A stretch of 64,000 nt of DNA from Zea mays. Taxonomy: Eukaryota > Streptophyta > Magnoliopsida > Poales > Poaceae. The translations under genes and the position numbers were made by a program. The number at the start of each line of letters is the position of its first letter. The first letter of the stretch is position 1. Positions 47,701-58,687 of this stretch are shown piece after piece. The stretch lies in assembly GCF_902167145.1 (NCBI RefSeq), contig NC_050097.1:45368095-45432094 (forward strand). The letters run 5' to 3'. The notes under the pieces are model-generated. The model was not told where the DNA came from and ran no database searches. It saw only the letters and a program-made list of their open reading frames with translations.

Positions 47701-48288
47701 AGTACAAAACATAGATACGGAACGATAAACATCATTATGATATGTAAAACTCATGTGACAAAATATCACCGTAACACTAATATTATATTGACGATGTAAA
47801 TATGTAATACCACTATAAATACACTGACTCAAATAGAATGAACTGATATCAAACAAACATTATTTCTAAAGAATCAATGTAGAATTTTAAATGATAGGTC
47901 AGGCATTGTGATTACCCATTGGTAGGTGAAGCAAGGGAGAGGTGGAGGAGAGGAAGAGACCTAAGCGTTTTCACACATGAAGCACGACGTATGAAGACAT
48001 GAGTTTATAAGGTTTTCAAGTTCCAAGGAAGTAACACATGTCTCTTTACACTCATTTGTGTTACAGAAGAGAGAACGCAAGCACAGTCGATAGTCTTTTA
48101 TGGTAGTAGTAGCAGTAGATGTCGTTTGTTGGCCACATATATACATAGGATGTCTGATCGTTCAGCCAAGACCCCGAAGCAACATGCCGTCGTTGCCTAG
48201 CACAAATCCTTTGTTGTCATCAAGGAACCTGTGGCAACGTCATAATTACAAAATGTTTCTGACAAGCAAGATAGCAGCAGCAGTATGA

Positions 48289-48580
48289 TTACTTGACGGG
48301 GTAGAGGTTGGCGGCGACAGCCTTGTAGTGCACCCAGCTCTTCCCTTTGTTTGTGGTCTTGTGCAACACGTTGCTGCCACAAAGCAGCCCAAGCCTCCTC
48401 CTGGAGCAGTGTAGTGCATAGAAATTCATAGAAAACCATACAGGCCAAGAGATTGATAGCTGAATTGCCAAGAGATTTACCTATGAGCGGTAGCCCACGT
48501 CATGGATCCCAAACCATTGGCTCTGCACCTGCACCTCCTCAAAGTCTTCAGTTATCGACACATAGATTGACACAAAGCAA
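48289..48580 (-). pseudogene. HCF136: HCF136 (photosystem II assembly factor) gene fragment, probably Helitron-borne
   Basis: HCF136/Ycf48 is a lumenal beta-propeller protein needed for photosystem II assembly. This fragment keeps two C-terminal exon pieces and the intron between them. Exon part 48580-48481 reads ITEDFEEVQVQSQ and GIHDVGYRS, and ends in TAG, where a CAG codon would fit, right at the GT donor. The intron is 48480-48401 (80 nt, GT-AG). Exon part 48400-48289 reads EEAWAA, then, after a one-base frameshift, GSNVLHKTTNKGKSWV and AANLYPVK and a stop. The retained intron rules out retroposition and fits DNA-level capture. It is not functional. Confidence 0.78.
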
Positions 48581-48784
48581 TTAGCACTCGCTGCAGCTTC
48601 TTCTGTTCTAGCTAGCCACCTACATGACTGTTCCTATACTGAGGAAGAGCCCACCATCGCGCAACAGCAACCAAAGTCAGGTAATGAGAAACAAAAATTT
48701 GTTATGAGAAACAGAAGCTAATATACACCAAATAATTCTTCAGTGTGTAATCAGTCTATGCATTAAGCTTGTATCTAGCTTGTA

Positions 48785-49080
48785 TAGTGTTTATACAGTA
48801 TATGCATCTAGCTTGTATAAACTGGATCATTTGGACAAAGCTAATTAGTTTATACACAATTTATTAGATTATACAAGCTAATTTATACATTTTATCAGAT
48901 TTGGACACAGTATATACAATTTACACAGTTTATAGTGTTTATACAGTCTATGCATCTAGCTTGTATAAACTGGATCATTTGGACAGAGCTAATTAGTTTA
49001 TACACAATTTATCAGATTGCTCTTCAGTTTATACACACTCTATACAAATTAGTTTATAGAAATCTGAATTATTTGGAGCT
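48785..49080. repeat. Two imperfect 147-nt tandem units
   Basis: The block GCATCTAGCTTGTATAAACT...ATCATTTGGACA(A/G)AGC...TTTATACACAATTTAT occurs at about 48804 and again at about 48951. Many extra TTTATACA words lie around it. The block is AT-rich with no coding potential, inside the presumed Helitron. Confidence 0.7.
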
Positions 49081-50450
49081 AATTTGTACAGTTTATACAT
49101 AGAGCACCCTTGAAAGCCACATTCACGTGAAAGCAGTATACACAAAGCTTACACACCGAAGAATTATTTGGCACAGAATTCAGATTGTCCAACTTCAAAA
49201 GTAGCATATACACCAAAGAAATTTGTTATGAGAAACAGAAGCTAATATAATTGACGCATCGATCGAGGCTCTTAATACCATCACACGACGTGAAACCTGT
49301 TCAACTTAGTTCTTACAACGTCGCAACTCTGTGGAAAGAGGCAATTTAGCAGTGTGGGTTCAAACCAAATACTCACTGGCTACTGGTAGCTGCATATAAA
49401 TCTTTATTTTTTTTGTAAAGGTAAACATAAATCTTTGATTGAATGCATCAGCCATAGAGAGAAAAGATCAATATATTGTATCTGTTTCAGTGAAATTGAT
49501 GATACTGTATTGGACACTGGACCTTCACAAGTTACAGTACGAACTAAACATCCAGCAACATGTGCAAAAAATCTATTTAATTCACTAAACAAGAGATATT
49601 AACCAAATTTCTATAGCTGAAAAAATGGCCCTTAAGCTGCTGGCGGTTCCGATTCCTCAGATCTTGCAAGGGGACCAATGAGTCAACAAAATCCCTTTCT
49701 AGCATCGAATTCACCACGCATGAACAGGTTCCCTAGTGGTGAAGCCCTTCCATATCAAATTTTCATGTTGGTCAGGTAATGTCACAGTGTACCATGGGAC
49801 CCTGAAATTCATGATTCTAAATACCATACTGGAGGTAGCATTTGGTTGTTTAGATTGTATATTTTTGAGCCTGAGCCTGGGTATTGGTTGTATGAAGGAA
49901 GGTTCATGAAGCACGATCACTTTTCTCTAGTGCTCCACATAACCGATATGAATTTACAAGTGAATGATGTCCACACACTAAACAATGGTCAACTGTGCAA
50001 TATATACGAAGAATGTACTTCTGCAATTCAGGTGTTCTATTTGGAGTGGATCAGGCTTCTTACTTAGTCAACTATCAACTACAAATGAAACCTGATGTTA
50101 GCCTTCTATTTTGCTTCAACTTTCAAGTAGGCCTAGGAAGTAGGAGTAACTGTATATGTCTATGTATGCATGCCTTGGTGTATACCGGAACCGAAAGTAG
50201 CAAGGGCGCAGGGGTGTTCTAAGTCCTAAACCCAGTGCGCCGGATTGAAAGGGGCAAGAGCAAGAATAGACTAATCAGATTTACTTCTCTCTGTGTTCTT
50301 TCTCGCCACCCGAATCATACCCGTCTTCCTCCCAAAATTCCTGCTGGTCTCCCCTAATATCGTCGGATTCCTCATGGAATTCTGACAGAGTCCTCAGAAT
50401 CTAAATCTAAGGTCCGAATTGTCAAAGCTATGGAGCGGGGATAGGGATTT
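49081..50450. other. Unassigned DNA between the two gene fragments
   Basis: I recognise no gene or repeat end. A 73-codon open frame at 49846-50067 (+) has no family I know. This stretch may be Helitron body or captured DNA. Confidence 0.35.
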
Positions 50451-50453
50451 TAC

Positions 50454-50660
50454 CAGTCTTGGCGATGGGGCAGCTCTTCTTGCACTCCTGGCGGCACTTC
50501 TTGGGCTTGCACTTGTCCTCGCTGACGATGGCGATACGGGTCAAACGCTCTGCCATCTCCTCCTACGTCGCCAGCGAAAGGGAGGCTCCGAAGAGGAGCG
50601 AGTGATGCAGCCAAAGCGTAGCGGTGGCTGTGGGAGGCAGACCAAACCCTAGGCTCTGCT
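50454..50660 (-). pseudogene. ABCE1: ABCE1 (RLI1) first exon with 5' UTR, captured fragment
   Basis: ABCE1 is the iron-sulfur ABC ATPase that recycles ribosomes. The minus strand gives ATG at 50556, then [18 protein letters not shown] and [10 protein letters not shown], i.e. the first ferredoxin-like Cys cluster, ending at a GT donor after 50454 (103 nt of coding sequence). The preceding 100 nt look like a plant 5' UTR with CTAGGGTTT. No further ABCE1 exon was found at lower coordinates, and the HCF136 fragment lies 1.9 kb downstream on the same strand. It is therefore a truncated copy that could at best start a chimeric transcript. Confidence 0.8.
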
Positions 50661-50689
50661 ATCTCTTCGTGTCAACGCGTGGGTGAAGG

Positions 50690-50905
50690 ACCGAGAGCCT
50701 AGGCGCAGCGGACGCAGACGATGATGCCGACCGGGCGATCTCCTTCCGTAGCGGAGGCGGATTCCTCGATTTGGGGCGCGGATTCCTCGATTTGGCGCAG
50801 CGGACACGGACGCTGATGCCGATCTCCTTCCATAGCGGACGCGGATTCCTCGATTTGGCGCAGCGGAGGCGATCTCCTTCCATAGCGTGGGCGAGGACCG
50901 AGAGG
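50690..50905. repeat. GC-rich short tandem repeats next to the ABCE1 fragment
   Basis: GGATTCCTCGATTTGG occurs at 50759, 50780 and 50842. GATCTCCTTCC(A/G)TAGCGG-like blocks alternate with it at about 50737, 50821 and 50871. Long overlapping open frames on both strands here come from this repetition and are not genes. Confidence 0.75.
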
Positions 50906-51690
50906 CGAGATTCTCCTTCCAAGGGAGGAGTGGATCCGGTGCAGTCATCCATGCGTGGGATCCGGGGGCGGGGGCTCTGCTCGCGCGTGGCTGATGCTGG
51001 AGGCAGAACCGTGCACCACCGCACCATCTCAAGCACTGATTCTGTCATAGAAGCGTATGTGTGTGTGCGCGAGCTATAGCTGTCGACAACATATGAGGAA
51101 AACAGCACCAGCTGGTTCAGCACACTGCTTTGAACATCGAGCAACACAGCAGCAGCTTGAGCAGTGGATTCATACATGCTGGTTGTATGTTACCAAGGAG
51201 CGCGCAAGTAATAATGACAACATAGCGTGTCCTATATTGTCACCAAACAAAGGACAAGATCAATTCATCTCCATTTATCCCTCAAACCAAATAGAAACTA
51301 AAGGTCATCCTATCCCTCCAATCAAACAATAGCAGAGATCATTCCATCCTGTTCTGACCGTAACCAAACACATGGTTAGCGAACGCATTGAGCTGAGGCT
51401 ACCTGCCTACCTTGAAAAGGTAGAGTGCTCAAGAGAGCGGATAGACTTACATTGGTCACATCGCTAATATATCCTAAATGCCTATCTATCACCTCACTAC
51501 TGTATTCCCACTAGCGATATGGACAATAATAAACAAAATTGACGAATTCAAAAGATCTTTTCCTTTGGAAACAAGATGACAGCACCGAGGGCGGGCATTG
51601 CCTCGTAAATTGGCCGACAGTTTGCATACCAGAGAGTAGTGTATTTGGAGTGTTGGGGTTCAGAAGAGCTCTGCGCCTAGCCGCATATCA
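50906..51690. other. Unassigned DNA upstream of the ABCE1 fragment
   Basis: No gene recognised. CCAAACA-containing stretches at about 51243 and 51360 may be MITE remnants, but no inverted pair could be matched. Confidence 0.3.
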
Positions 51691-51699
51691 CTATAGTAA

Positions 51700-52170
51700 T
51701 CAAACCTATTTTCAGCAGTCAGGAATCGCTAAAAATAAGTCTTATACCGTCGAAAATAAGTTATTTTCGGTGGTAGAAGGACTATTTTCGGTGGTTCTTG
51801 GCCGCAAAAAAAGCCAAAACCAAACTCTTATTTTCGGCGGCCAGACCAGGCCACCGAAAATAAAGGCTTATTTTTAGCTACCCACCTTGCGTCGTCGAAA
51901 ATAATGCCCGCTTGAAGTGAGTATACTCACATTATGGTGTTCATGCAACGGCTCTTCAGAGTCTTTTAGTAGTTTAAAAAATCTTGAAACCTCTAGTGTG
52001 GCAGGATCCTCGGAGCGTAGGTTTAACTCTGTACGTAGCGAATCTAGCATTTCATGCATCGCATCACCGTCAGCCCAATCATTGTTCTCCTATTCTTCTA
52101 CATTTGGGTTGGGTACTACCTCATCGTGATGTTCCCACACCTCATATCCGGACATAAATCTAAATTGACA
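51700..52170 (-). mobile_element. CACTA (En/Spm-like) transposon remnant with transposase fragment
   Basis: 51720-51905 holds repeated CCGAAAATAA / TTATTTTCGG(C/T)GG words in both orientations, the style of CACTA subterminal repeats. On the minus strand from about 52170 to 51920 a frame reads GYEVWEHHDEVVPN, a stop, then NDWADGDAMHEMLDSLRTEL and VSRFFKLLKDSEEPL. That resembles the N-terminal part of TNP2-type CACTA transposases. Neither CACTA terminus nor target duplication is assigned. Confidence 0.62.
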
Positions 52171-52439
52171 TAGATCTAGGCTGACTCTTTACTTATTAAG
52201 GAATATACTGTTTTCGTGCCGCCTACAAGGGTATCTAACAGTGCCGGTTAATAACAAGGAGAAAACATGATGCACAAAATCTTTGGTCTTGTTTACCCAC
52301 TCATCAGAATAAAGTCCATTCTAACTCTAGCCATTGTACATCCATGACGATCTTCAGCCATGCCTGAGACTGTTAAAACGGACCATATCGTAAAAACATC
52401 ATTCAACTTCGTCAAGAGTATCGGTCCTACATCTACAGG
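52171..52439. other. Unassigned DNA
   Basis: No gene or clear repeat end seen. It may belong to the CACTA remnant or to the diverged LTR that follows. Confidence 0.3.
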
Positions 52440-55158
52440 GAAGGATATGTCCTAAACCTGCGCTGGGCCCAATTCTTGTTTCGGCCCACTTCATCTCTCC
52501 TCTGCTCGGCCCAACTGCAGTATCACGCGCTGACAAATGGGACCCCTGGACTAGACTCACTCGCGCGCGCCTAACTGGGGGCATCTGCGCCGACAAGCAG
52601 GACCCGCATGTCAGTCTCATGCGCAACTACCACGTCAGTTTTCCTCGCTCGCGCCGACGCACTGGCCCCACGTGCCAGTTTCACTATGTCCGCGCACGCT
52701 GGCTTGCTACCCCTGGCTTATGGGACCCACAGGATAGGAGCGTCGTGCTCGCGAGAATGGCGGGCTGCGCCCACGCGCGTTCATCCTCGCGAAGCTCAGA
52801 GCACCTGCGCATGATGCGGAGACCGTTGCTGAGGCTCGGGACCGCCCCTTCGTAGCTATAAATCAATGGTCCTTGTGCCGATGCCCTTCTTCCGCCTACT
52901 GACCTAGCCGCTGTCAGCACCTAGGGTAAGGAGAGTTAGTACGCCGTCGCCATAGTTGAGAGATTTGACCGGGGTACCATTTGGTGACCGAATCTGGGCC
53001 GTGGAGGTGTGCGCCATCGCGGGGAGTCAGTTCCGGTCGATAATCGGGCGCGGGCAACAGCGGACTGCAGGCAATTCCACGCCGGAGTTAGAGCGCCATC
53101 GCGAATCCGCCTTACCACGTGGACCGAGGTTCCCACGCCATCATCTCATGTGAGAAACCCCCTCGACCGCCTCGCCTTGTTCCTATCTTCGCGTATCATG
53201 TTCTGGGGGAGGAGATTACCGTCTGAAACGCGGGATTGACTCGGCGCCGGCGATGCCGCCACCGTGTATGCGCGCGCCGTTGTTGGGCGCGGTGGGAGAG
53301 ATGAACCTCGCCCGTTGGATCCTAGCCAACGGTCGCGATTAGATAGTAGGTATACCGCTTCGGGTGGGGGAAATCGTGGCCGTTGATCTCTGTATCAACG
53401 GATTAGATTAGACCATCAAATAACTCTTCGACCTTTTAAATCCGCTTCGTCGATCCGTGATCCTGTGGCCCTGGTGCCATACCGGTTCATCTCATGGGCG
53501 ATTTAATCCTGGCGCGTCCAGATCTAATCCAACGGCTCACAATCGCCAATACCCCTTCGACCGGGAAGATTTACAAAAGAGCCCCTATCTTTATTAAAAA
53601 TAAACCTGTCGTCCTGTTTCGACTGTTGACTGAGTCTTGGAAACATTTTGGGTTAGTCCCTGTGTTTCTGATTATTTAGCGCACAGACCAGACACCTATT
53701 AAAACCGAGAAATTCATTTAGAAAATGATTTTTCAGTATAAAATTAATTGCAGAAACATGTTAAATTCCTAGAAAATTCATATGAAGTCCAAATTAATCC
53801 ATTTCAATTTCTATAATTTTGTAATATTATTGTTTATCAGTTAGTACCACTGTTTTGGCATGAAAGTCACATTAAAATTTATATCCTATTTGGTCTTGTA
53901 CAAAGTACATAAAACTTCAGGAATTCATAACTTCTCCATTTTAACTCCGATTTGATCCATTCAAGTTGCGTTAGTCTTGTACAAATATTTACTATGCAAT
54001 AACAACATTTATTATACCATGTCTCATTCATTTATAAGTAGATCTTTATTTAACTTATGTTGGTTAGTCTGGTTAAACTGCTTATCATTGTAATCTACTA
54101 GAATATGATCTATGGTCAATTTATAACTTAGATTAAAAGTTAGGATAATTATTTATAATAACCTCTCAGATGATTTATATTAACCAATTTATAATATAAA
54201 TTAATATTTTAATCACATAGATCTTCCATAGATCATAACTCCTTAACCATAACTCCGATCTTATTAGTTCTCGAACCCACGACCTCGTAGCGACGCGTAG
54301 ATCATTATTATGCAGTTTGTTCTTATGTTTGGTGTGATGTTAATTTTGTCTATATCATGTTTGTTTGTATTGCTACGACTAGCAGCGAGGTTACGAGTTA
54401 CTTGAAGAGCAAGTGGTACCTGGAATCTCAAGTGCCGGGCAAGTTGTACCCTTGATCCACTTCTATTACCCAATAATATTCTTTATTATCATTATTCAAT
54501 GTATAGGTTTAATTTTGATGGGACCCAATAGGTCACCCCAGTCTGTTTATCCTTTTCACCTTGTTTACCCCTGAATCACTTGGGTAGTTTTGCTATTGCT
54601 TTATATGGTTTTGGATTGATATTTCATTATATCCATGTTCCTATTATTCTGTTATGTCATTTATGTTTATGATAAGATCATTATGTTAATGGAAACATGG
54701 AGCGACCACCCGGGAAAACAGTGCTACCACAAAGGTAGTATGGGATGCCCTTGGCTGATTAACTAGGAAAGCTAGTGGATGACTACCTTACCCGAAAGGG
54801 GCAAGGGCAGTAGGGGAGTGGTTAGTGTAGGGAGGTCCTTGGGTTGATTTTGCTGCGATGGCGGTCAGGCGAGGGATCCCTGCATTGGAGCTTTCTAGAA
54901 ACTGTAGCGGGTTTTCTGAAGCTAGTGGAACTTTGTAAAGGCCTCGTAGTGTACCCTGCCTCGTTTCCTTGGTAGAGGTGTATGAGATTCATGACCCCTT
55001 GGCAGATGGGTAACATGACTTGTGGGTAAAGATGCGCAACCTCTGCAGAGTGTAAAACTGGTATACTAGCCGTGCTCACGGTCATGAGCAGCTCAGAGCC
55101 TCACATGATTAATTTATGTAACTTAAATTCAATTTGTCATTTGCATTTGTATGGGATT
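52440..55158 (+). repeat. Diverged gypsy LTR fragment related to the 23-46 kb chromovirus
   Basis: It is collinear with the chromovirus LTR: the GCTGGGCCCAATT...CGGCCCA start matches near 23562, GTAGCGACGCGTAGATCATT matches near 25415, and TGGTACCTGGAATCTCAAGT and the CCCGAAAGGGGCAAGGGCAG block match near 25545 and 25923. Divergence is much greater than between that element's own LTRs. The right end is cut at 55158 by the Tat-type element, and the left end is not preserved. No internal region is attached, so it is a truncated or solo LTR of an older relative. Confidence 0.8.
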
Positions 55159-55715
55159 TGTTGAGCACCAGTTTGAGCCGACCAGACGGTCCGGCCCTAT
55201 GGCCGGACGGTCCGCGCCTGTGGGCCGGACGGTCCGCGCGCGCGCAGAACAGATTAGGGTTCCGAGTTTCTTGCTGTATTTGTTGGCAAGAATCATGGGA
55301 TTTGCTCGGAGTTTTGTTGGTAACGGGTCTAGCCCCCCTCCTCTATAAAAGCAGAGGAATACGACCAATTTAATCAATCAATCGAACCCTCAATCAATAC
55401 AATTTACATTTATTCTTAGGAGTAGTTCTAGTCTAGTTCTAGTTTAGTCTTCCAATCCCCAAATTCTCCGCTTCTCTTCGGCTCTATGTCGATTAGGGGA
55501 GTCTAGGTCGGTCTACCCAAGCCTAGACACCTCCTAGGATCTCTACTCCCCGACGGGATCCCTCCCGGGAGTGAGATCCAGGCGCCGCCGGCGAACTTCC
55601 GCTGCCCCTGCGCACACGTGGACCGTCCGGCCCCTGGCCGTGGACCGTCCACCCCTGCATAGAGCACCACCGCTGGTTCTTATTGAGTGAATGGCACCCA
55701 AAAAAGGTGTCAACA
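55159..55715 (+). repeat. 5' LTR of the Tat-type gypsy (557 bp)
   Basis: Starts TGTTGAGCACCAG and ends GTGTCAACA. It carries GGCCGGACGGTCCGCGC-type palindromes near 55200-55240 and again as GGACCGTCC near 55620-55650, and a TATAAAA at 55344-55350. Confidence 0.88.
55344..55350 (+). promoter_or_regulatory. LTR TATA box of the Tat-type gypsy
   Basis: TATAAAA in CTCCTCTATAAAAGCAGAGG, midway through the LTR and downstream of the palindromes. Confidence 0.65.
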
Positions 55716-55722
55716 TACTTTT

Positions 55723-55740
55723 TGGCGACTCCGCTGGGGA
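55723..55740 (+). other. Primer binding site of the Tat-type gypsy
   Basis: TGGCGACTCCGCTGGGGA lies seven bases after the LTR. This form is usual in maize Tat-lineage elements; the tRNA identity was not checked. Confidence 0.75.
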
Positions 55741-55772
55741 CAACACATATAGACCTATCAAATCGACCCTCA

Positions 55773-58400
55773 ATGGCCGGTTTAAGGGATAGTTCTGAAG
55801 TCTCCCCCAGCAACATTATAGAGCCGACTTAGGAAACCTTGCCGGTTGACGAACAACTCCACTTCAAGGAGCATAAGGAGCAGCTGATTCAGGAGGCGAG
55901 AGCGAAGTTCCTGGCCAACTTCAAGGTAGACAGGAACAATAAAGTCGTCTGACAACGAACGATGGATCTGGCTTCACTCCGACCCACACCAGATATCCCC
56001 AATGTAAGTAATACTAAAAAGCTACAATCTCTTAAAAATCATGTAGATGAACAGTGAGAACAAATGCAAAATATCATAGGGGGTATGCAAAACGATTATA
56101 GGAGACTAGTACGTGCATTTGATAAATCTAGTATTGCAAATTTTCCTTCGCACGAGGTTGAATTAGGGGGTAACACACGTAATACATCGGCTATAGGTTG
56201 TCACGACCAGTAACAACACCTTTATGGGATGCCAATGGACACATACCCTGAGCAACCGCAAATCGGCAGTAAATCAGCCGATCTGCACATGCCTGGACCA
56301 TCTGCATGTGAGCGCGGACCGTCCGGGCCAGCCATGACTGGGCCTATTTTTAATGAGTTATCGAGACATGCACCCGAGCCACAACATATGGCACATAATC
56401 TAAACTACCCAGTTGGACCGTCCGCATACAACAACGGACGGTCCACATATAATCACGGACGGTCCAGACCAATGTCCGGACAGTCTGCGCATGACTTATT
56501 TGAGGAGGATTGTTACCTGAATCCTCATCCGTCCCAGCAACACTTCTCATCACACTATGCAATGCATCAGCCCATTAATACAAAATCCAGAGCCCAGGAA
56601 TGCTTTCCGGCCCTGCCTAGAAGGCCAGAAAGGAACGATCAATCCCATGAGCCATATAGGGCAAATGGCAATGCACCACATAGCTCAAACTAAAGGGGGG
56701 AAGACAACATGCCAATATCCATCCAACCCCACCTATGTTTGACCAGAGAGCCGGTGGTCTCACACTGGCTGCCATTGACATAGTAAGGGAAGAAATAGCT
56801 AGGGTGTTCCGAGATAAGCTCGGAGTAAGCTTGGTCCCTGGGGGCAATCATATTGGAAACCTTATGATAGCCGATTTGATCACCACCCATACCCACAGGG
56901 AACCAGGATACCCGAATTTGCAAAATTTTTGGGTGACCAAGAAAAAAACACGCGCGAACACATAGGCCAGTTTTTAGCACAATTAGGAGAATTGGCCGAC
57001 ACAGAAGCATTTCGCGTGCGTTTATTTTCATTATCTTTAACAGGAACCGCGTTCGCATGATACGCTACATTACCTTCTAATTCTATTTTGTCATGGGGGG
57101 ATTTAGAACAAAAATTCTATGATCACTTTTTCTCCGGTGACTATGAGTTAGATTTAGTAGACTTAGTGGCCTTGCGACAAGCGAAAGATGAATCGTTTAA
57201 TGATTACATCCGGAGATTCTGGGATACAAGAAACTGATGCTTCCAAATTCATTTAGCAAAAAAACAACTAGCAGGATTAGCCTTTAATGGTCTGCGATAT
57301 TATTTAAAAGAAAGATTAGAAGGCATCCAATTTTTTACGCTAGCACAATAACACCAAAGGGCTTTGGCCTGTGAAAGCCGAAGCAAAGAAACTGCTAAAA
57401 TGATTCGTCACAACGTGCATATAGTAGAGTGCGACCAAAGTAGCTCGGATGACGAATCAACAGAAGTGTATGCTGCTGAAATGGTTTGGCCAAAGCAGGC
57501 CAAATCTTTGGCTTGTTCCTCCTTACAACCGGTTCAAAAGAAACGGTAAGAGGAGGTTAAATTTACATTTAATGTTGGTAAATGTGATAAAATATTTGAT
57601 GAATTACTCAAAAATGGCAACATTAAAATAAATCACACTGTTCCATCCACCAATGAGCTAAAACGTCGTGCATACTGCAAGTGGCATAACTCATTTTCTC
57701 ATGCCACTAATGATTGTAATGTATTTCGTTGACAGATTCAATCGGCCATTAACGAAGGATGATTGAAATTTCAGGAAATGCAGGTGGACACGAAGGCCTT
57801 TCCGATGAACATGATCGATTTTGAGGGCAAGAAAGTCCTGGTTCAGCCAAACACAGCCGATAAAGGCAAAGACAAAGAGATAATAATCGGCAACGCAAGA
57901 GAGGCCGATGGGAATCAAAAAATTTCTTGCAGGAAAGTGGTGGCCGAGAAGACTCCCGATGGAGGGGAGACTCTTAAGGTGACCATCATGACCCCCGACG
58001 CTGGGGGCAAGCACGGACCAAGGAGCAGGAACCCGTGCTGCGCATCTCGGATGGTCTGACACACAGGCGTAGACGGTCCGGGACCACGCCGGACGGTCCG
58101 GAGAATTCCAGCGGACGGTCCGGCCATACTCAGGACTCACAACGGTCACGTATCTTCAAACCACGACGACCAGAGATAGGTACGTGGAAAACAAATACAT
58201 TCAAGGCAGCAGGTCGGTTGGTCAAAACTGACCTGACTTTCGATCAATTATTGTCTAAATACGTGAAAAAGAAGGCCAGCCCCAGTGACCGGCCAGCAAA
58301 GCAACCCCGCTCACCCATTCATGAGCAACGTTAGGTAAGGCCGATTGGACCACCCCACCAATCGGAAGAAATGAAAGGTCATACTGTACAATTGAGACCT
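55773..58400 (+). pseudogene. gag: Tat-type gypsy gag, multiply broken
   Basis: The start codon is at 55773 (ATG GCC GGT). The product would be a Gag with a Retrotrans_gag-type capsid core: LFSLSLTGTAFA (about 57025), SWGDLEQKFYDHFFSGDYEL (about 57095) and LRQAKDESFNDYIRRF (about 57170). A Cys/His stretch CKWHNSFSHATNDC lies near 57677. Many lesions occur: a TAG near 55830, a TGA near 55950, a frameshift near 56900, and stops near 57060, 57235, 57350, 57550 and 57730. Pro-rich sequence follows from about 58340. The palindrome word GGACGGTCC recurs within the coding part (about 56316, 56415-56465 and 58070-58115). The copy is not functional. Confidence 0.86.
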
Positions 58401-58687
58401 AACATACCTACATGGACACCTCCACCCCCATATCCACCTATGCCATATCCATACACATACATACCCCCACCATACATGCCAAATCAAATGTGGGGCATGC
58501 CATCATATCCATTTGGGATGCCATAGTACCCCGCCTGGGGGGCACCCCAAACATCTGTATTCAACAGGTTGCCACCACCAGTACAAGACCAATTGAGCGC
58601 CACTCAACCCGGTCACCAGGCACAAGCCCAACAAGATTGCTGAACTACTCGGCCTCAAAGGCCGACCAATCCGGCAGGAGGGCATAT

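Larger units (their letters stand above)
55159..58687 (+). mobile_element. Tat-lineage Ty3/gypsy element, 5' part only
   Basis: 5' LTR, primer site and broken gag, then interrupted at 58687 by the next Sirevirus; the remainder lies beyond the window. It is inserted in the diverged chromovirus LTR after GGGATT. The TGGCGACTCCGCTGGGGA primer site and the gag type fit the Tat lineage (Huck/Cinful/Grande relatives); the exact family is not determined. Confidence 0.85.

Noticed and set aside
50454..50556. A functional ABCE1 gene
   Set aside because: Only the first exon is present; no second iron-sulfur or nucleotide-binding exon follows before the HCF136 fragment and the Helitron end.
51634..51692. 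TAGTG and CACTA words as CACTA transposon termini
   Set aside because: They are too short, wrongly oriented relative to the subterminal repeats, and have no matching 3-bp duplication.
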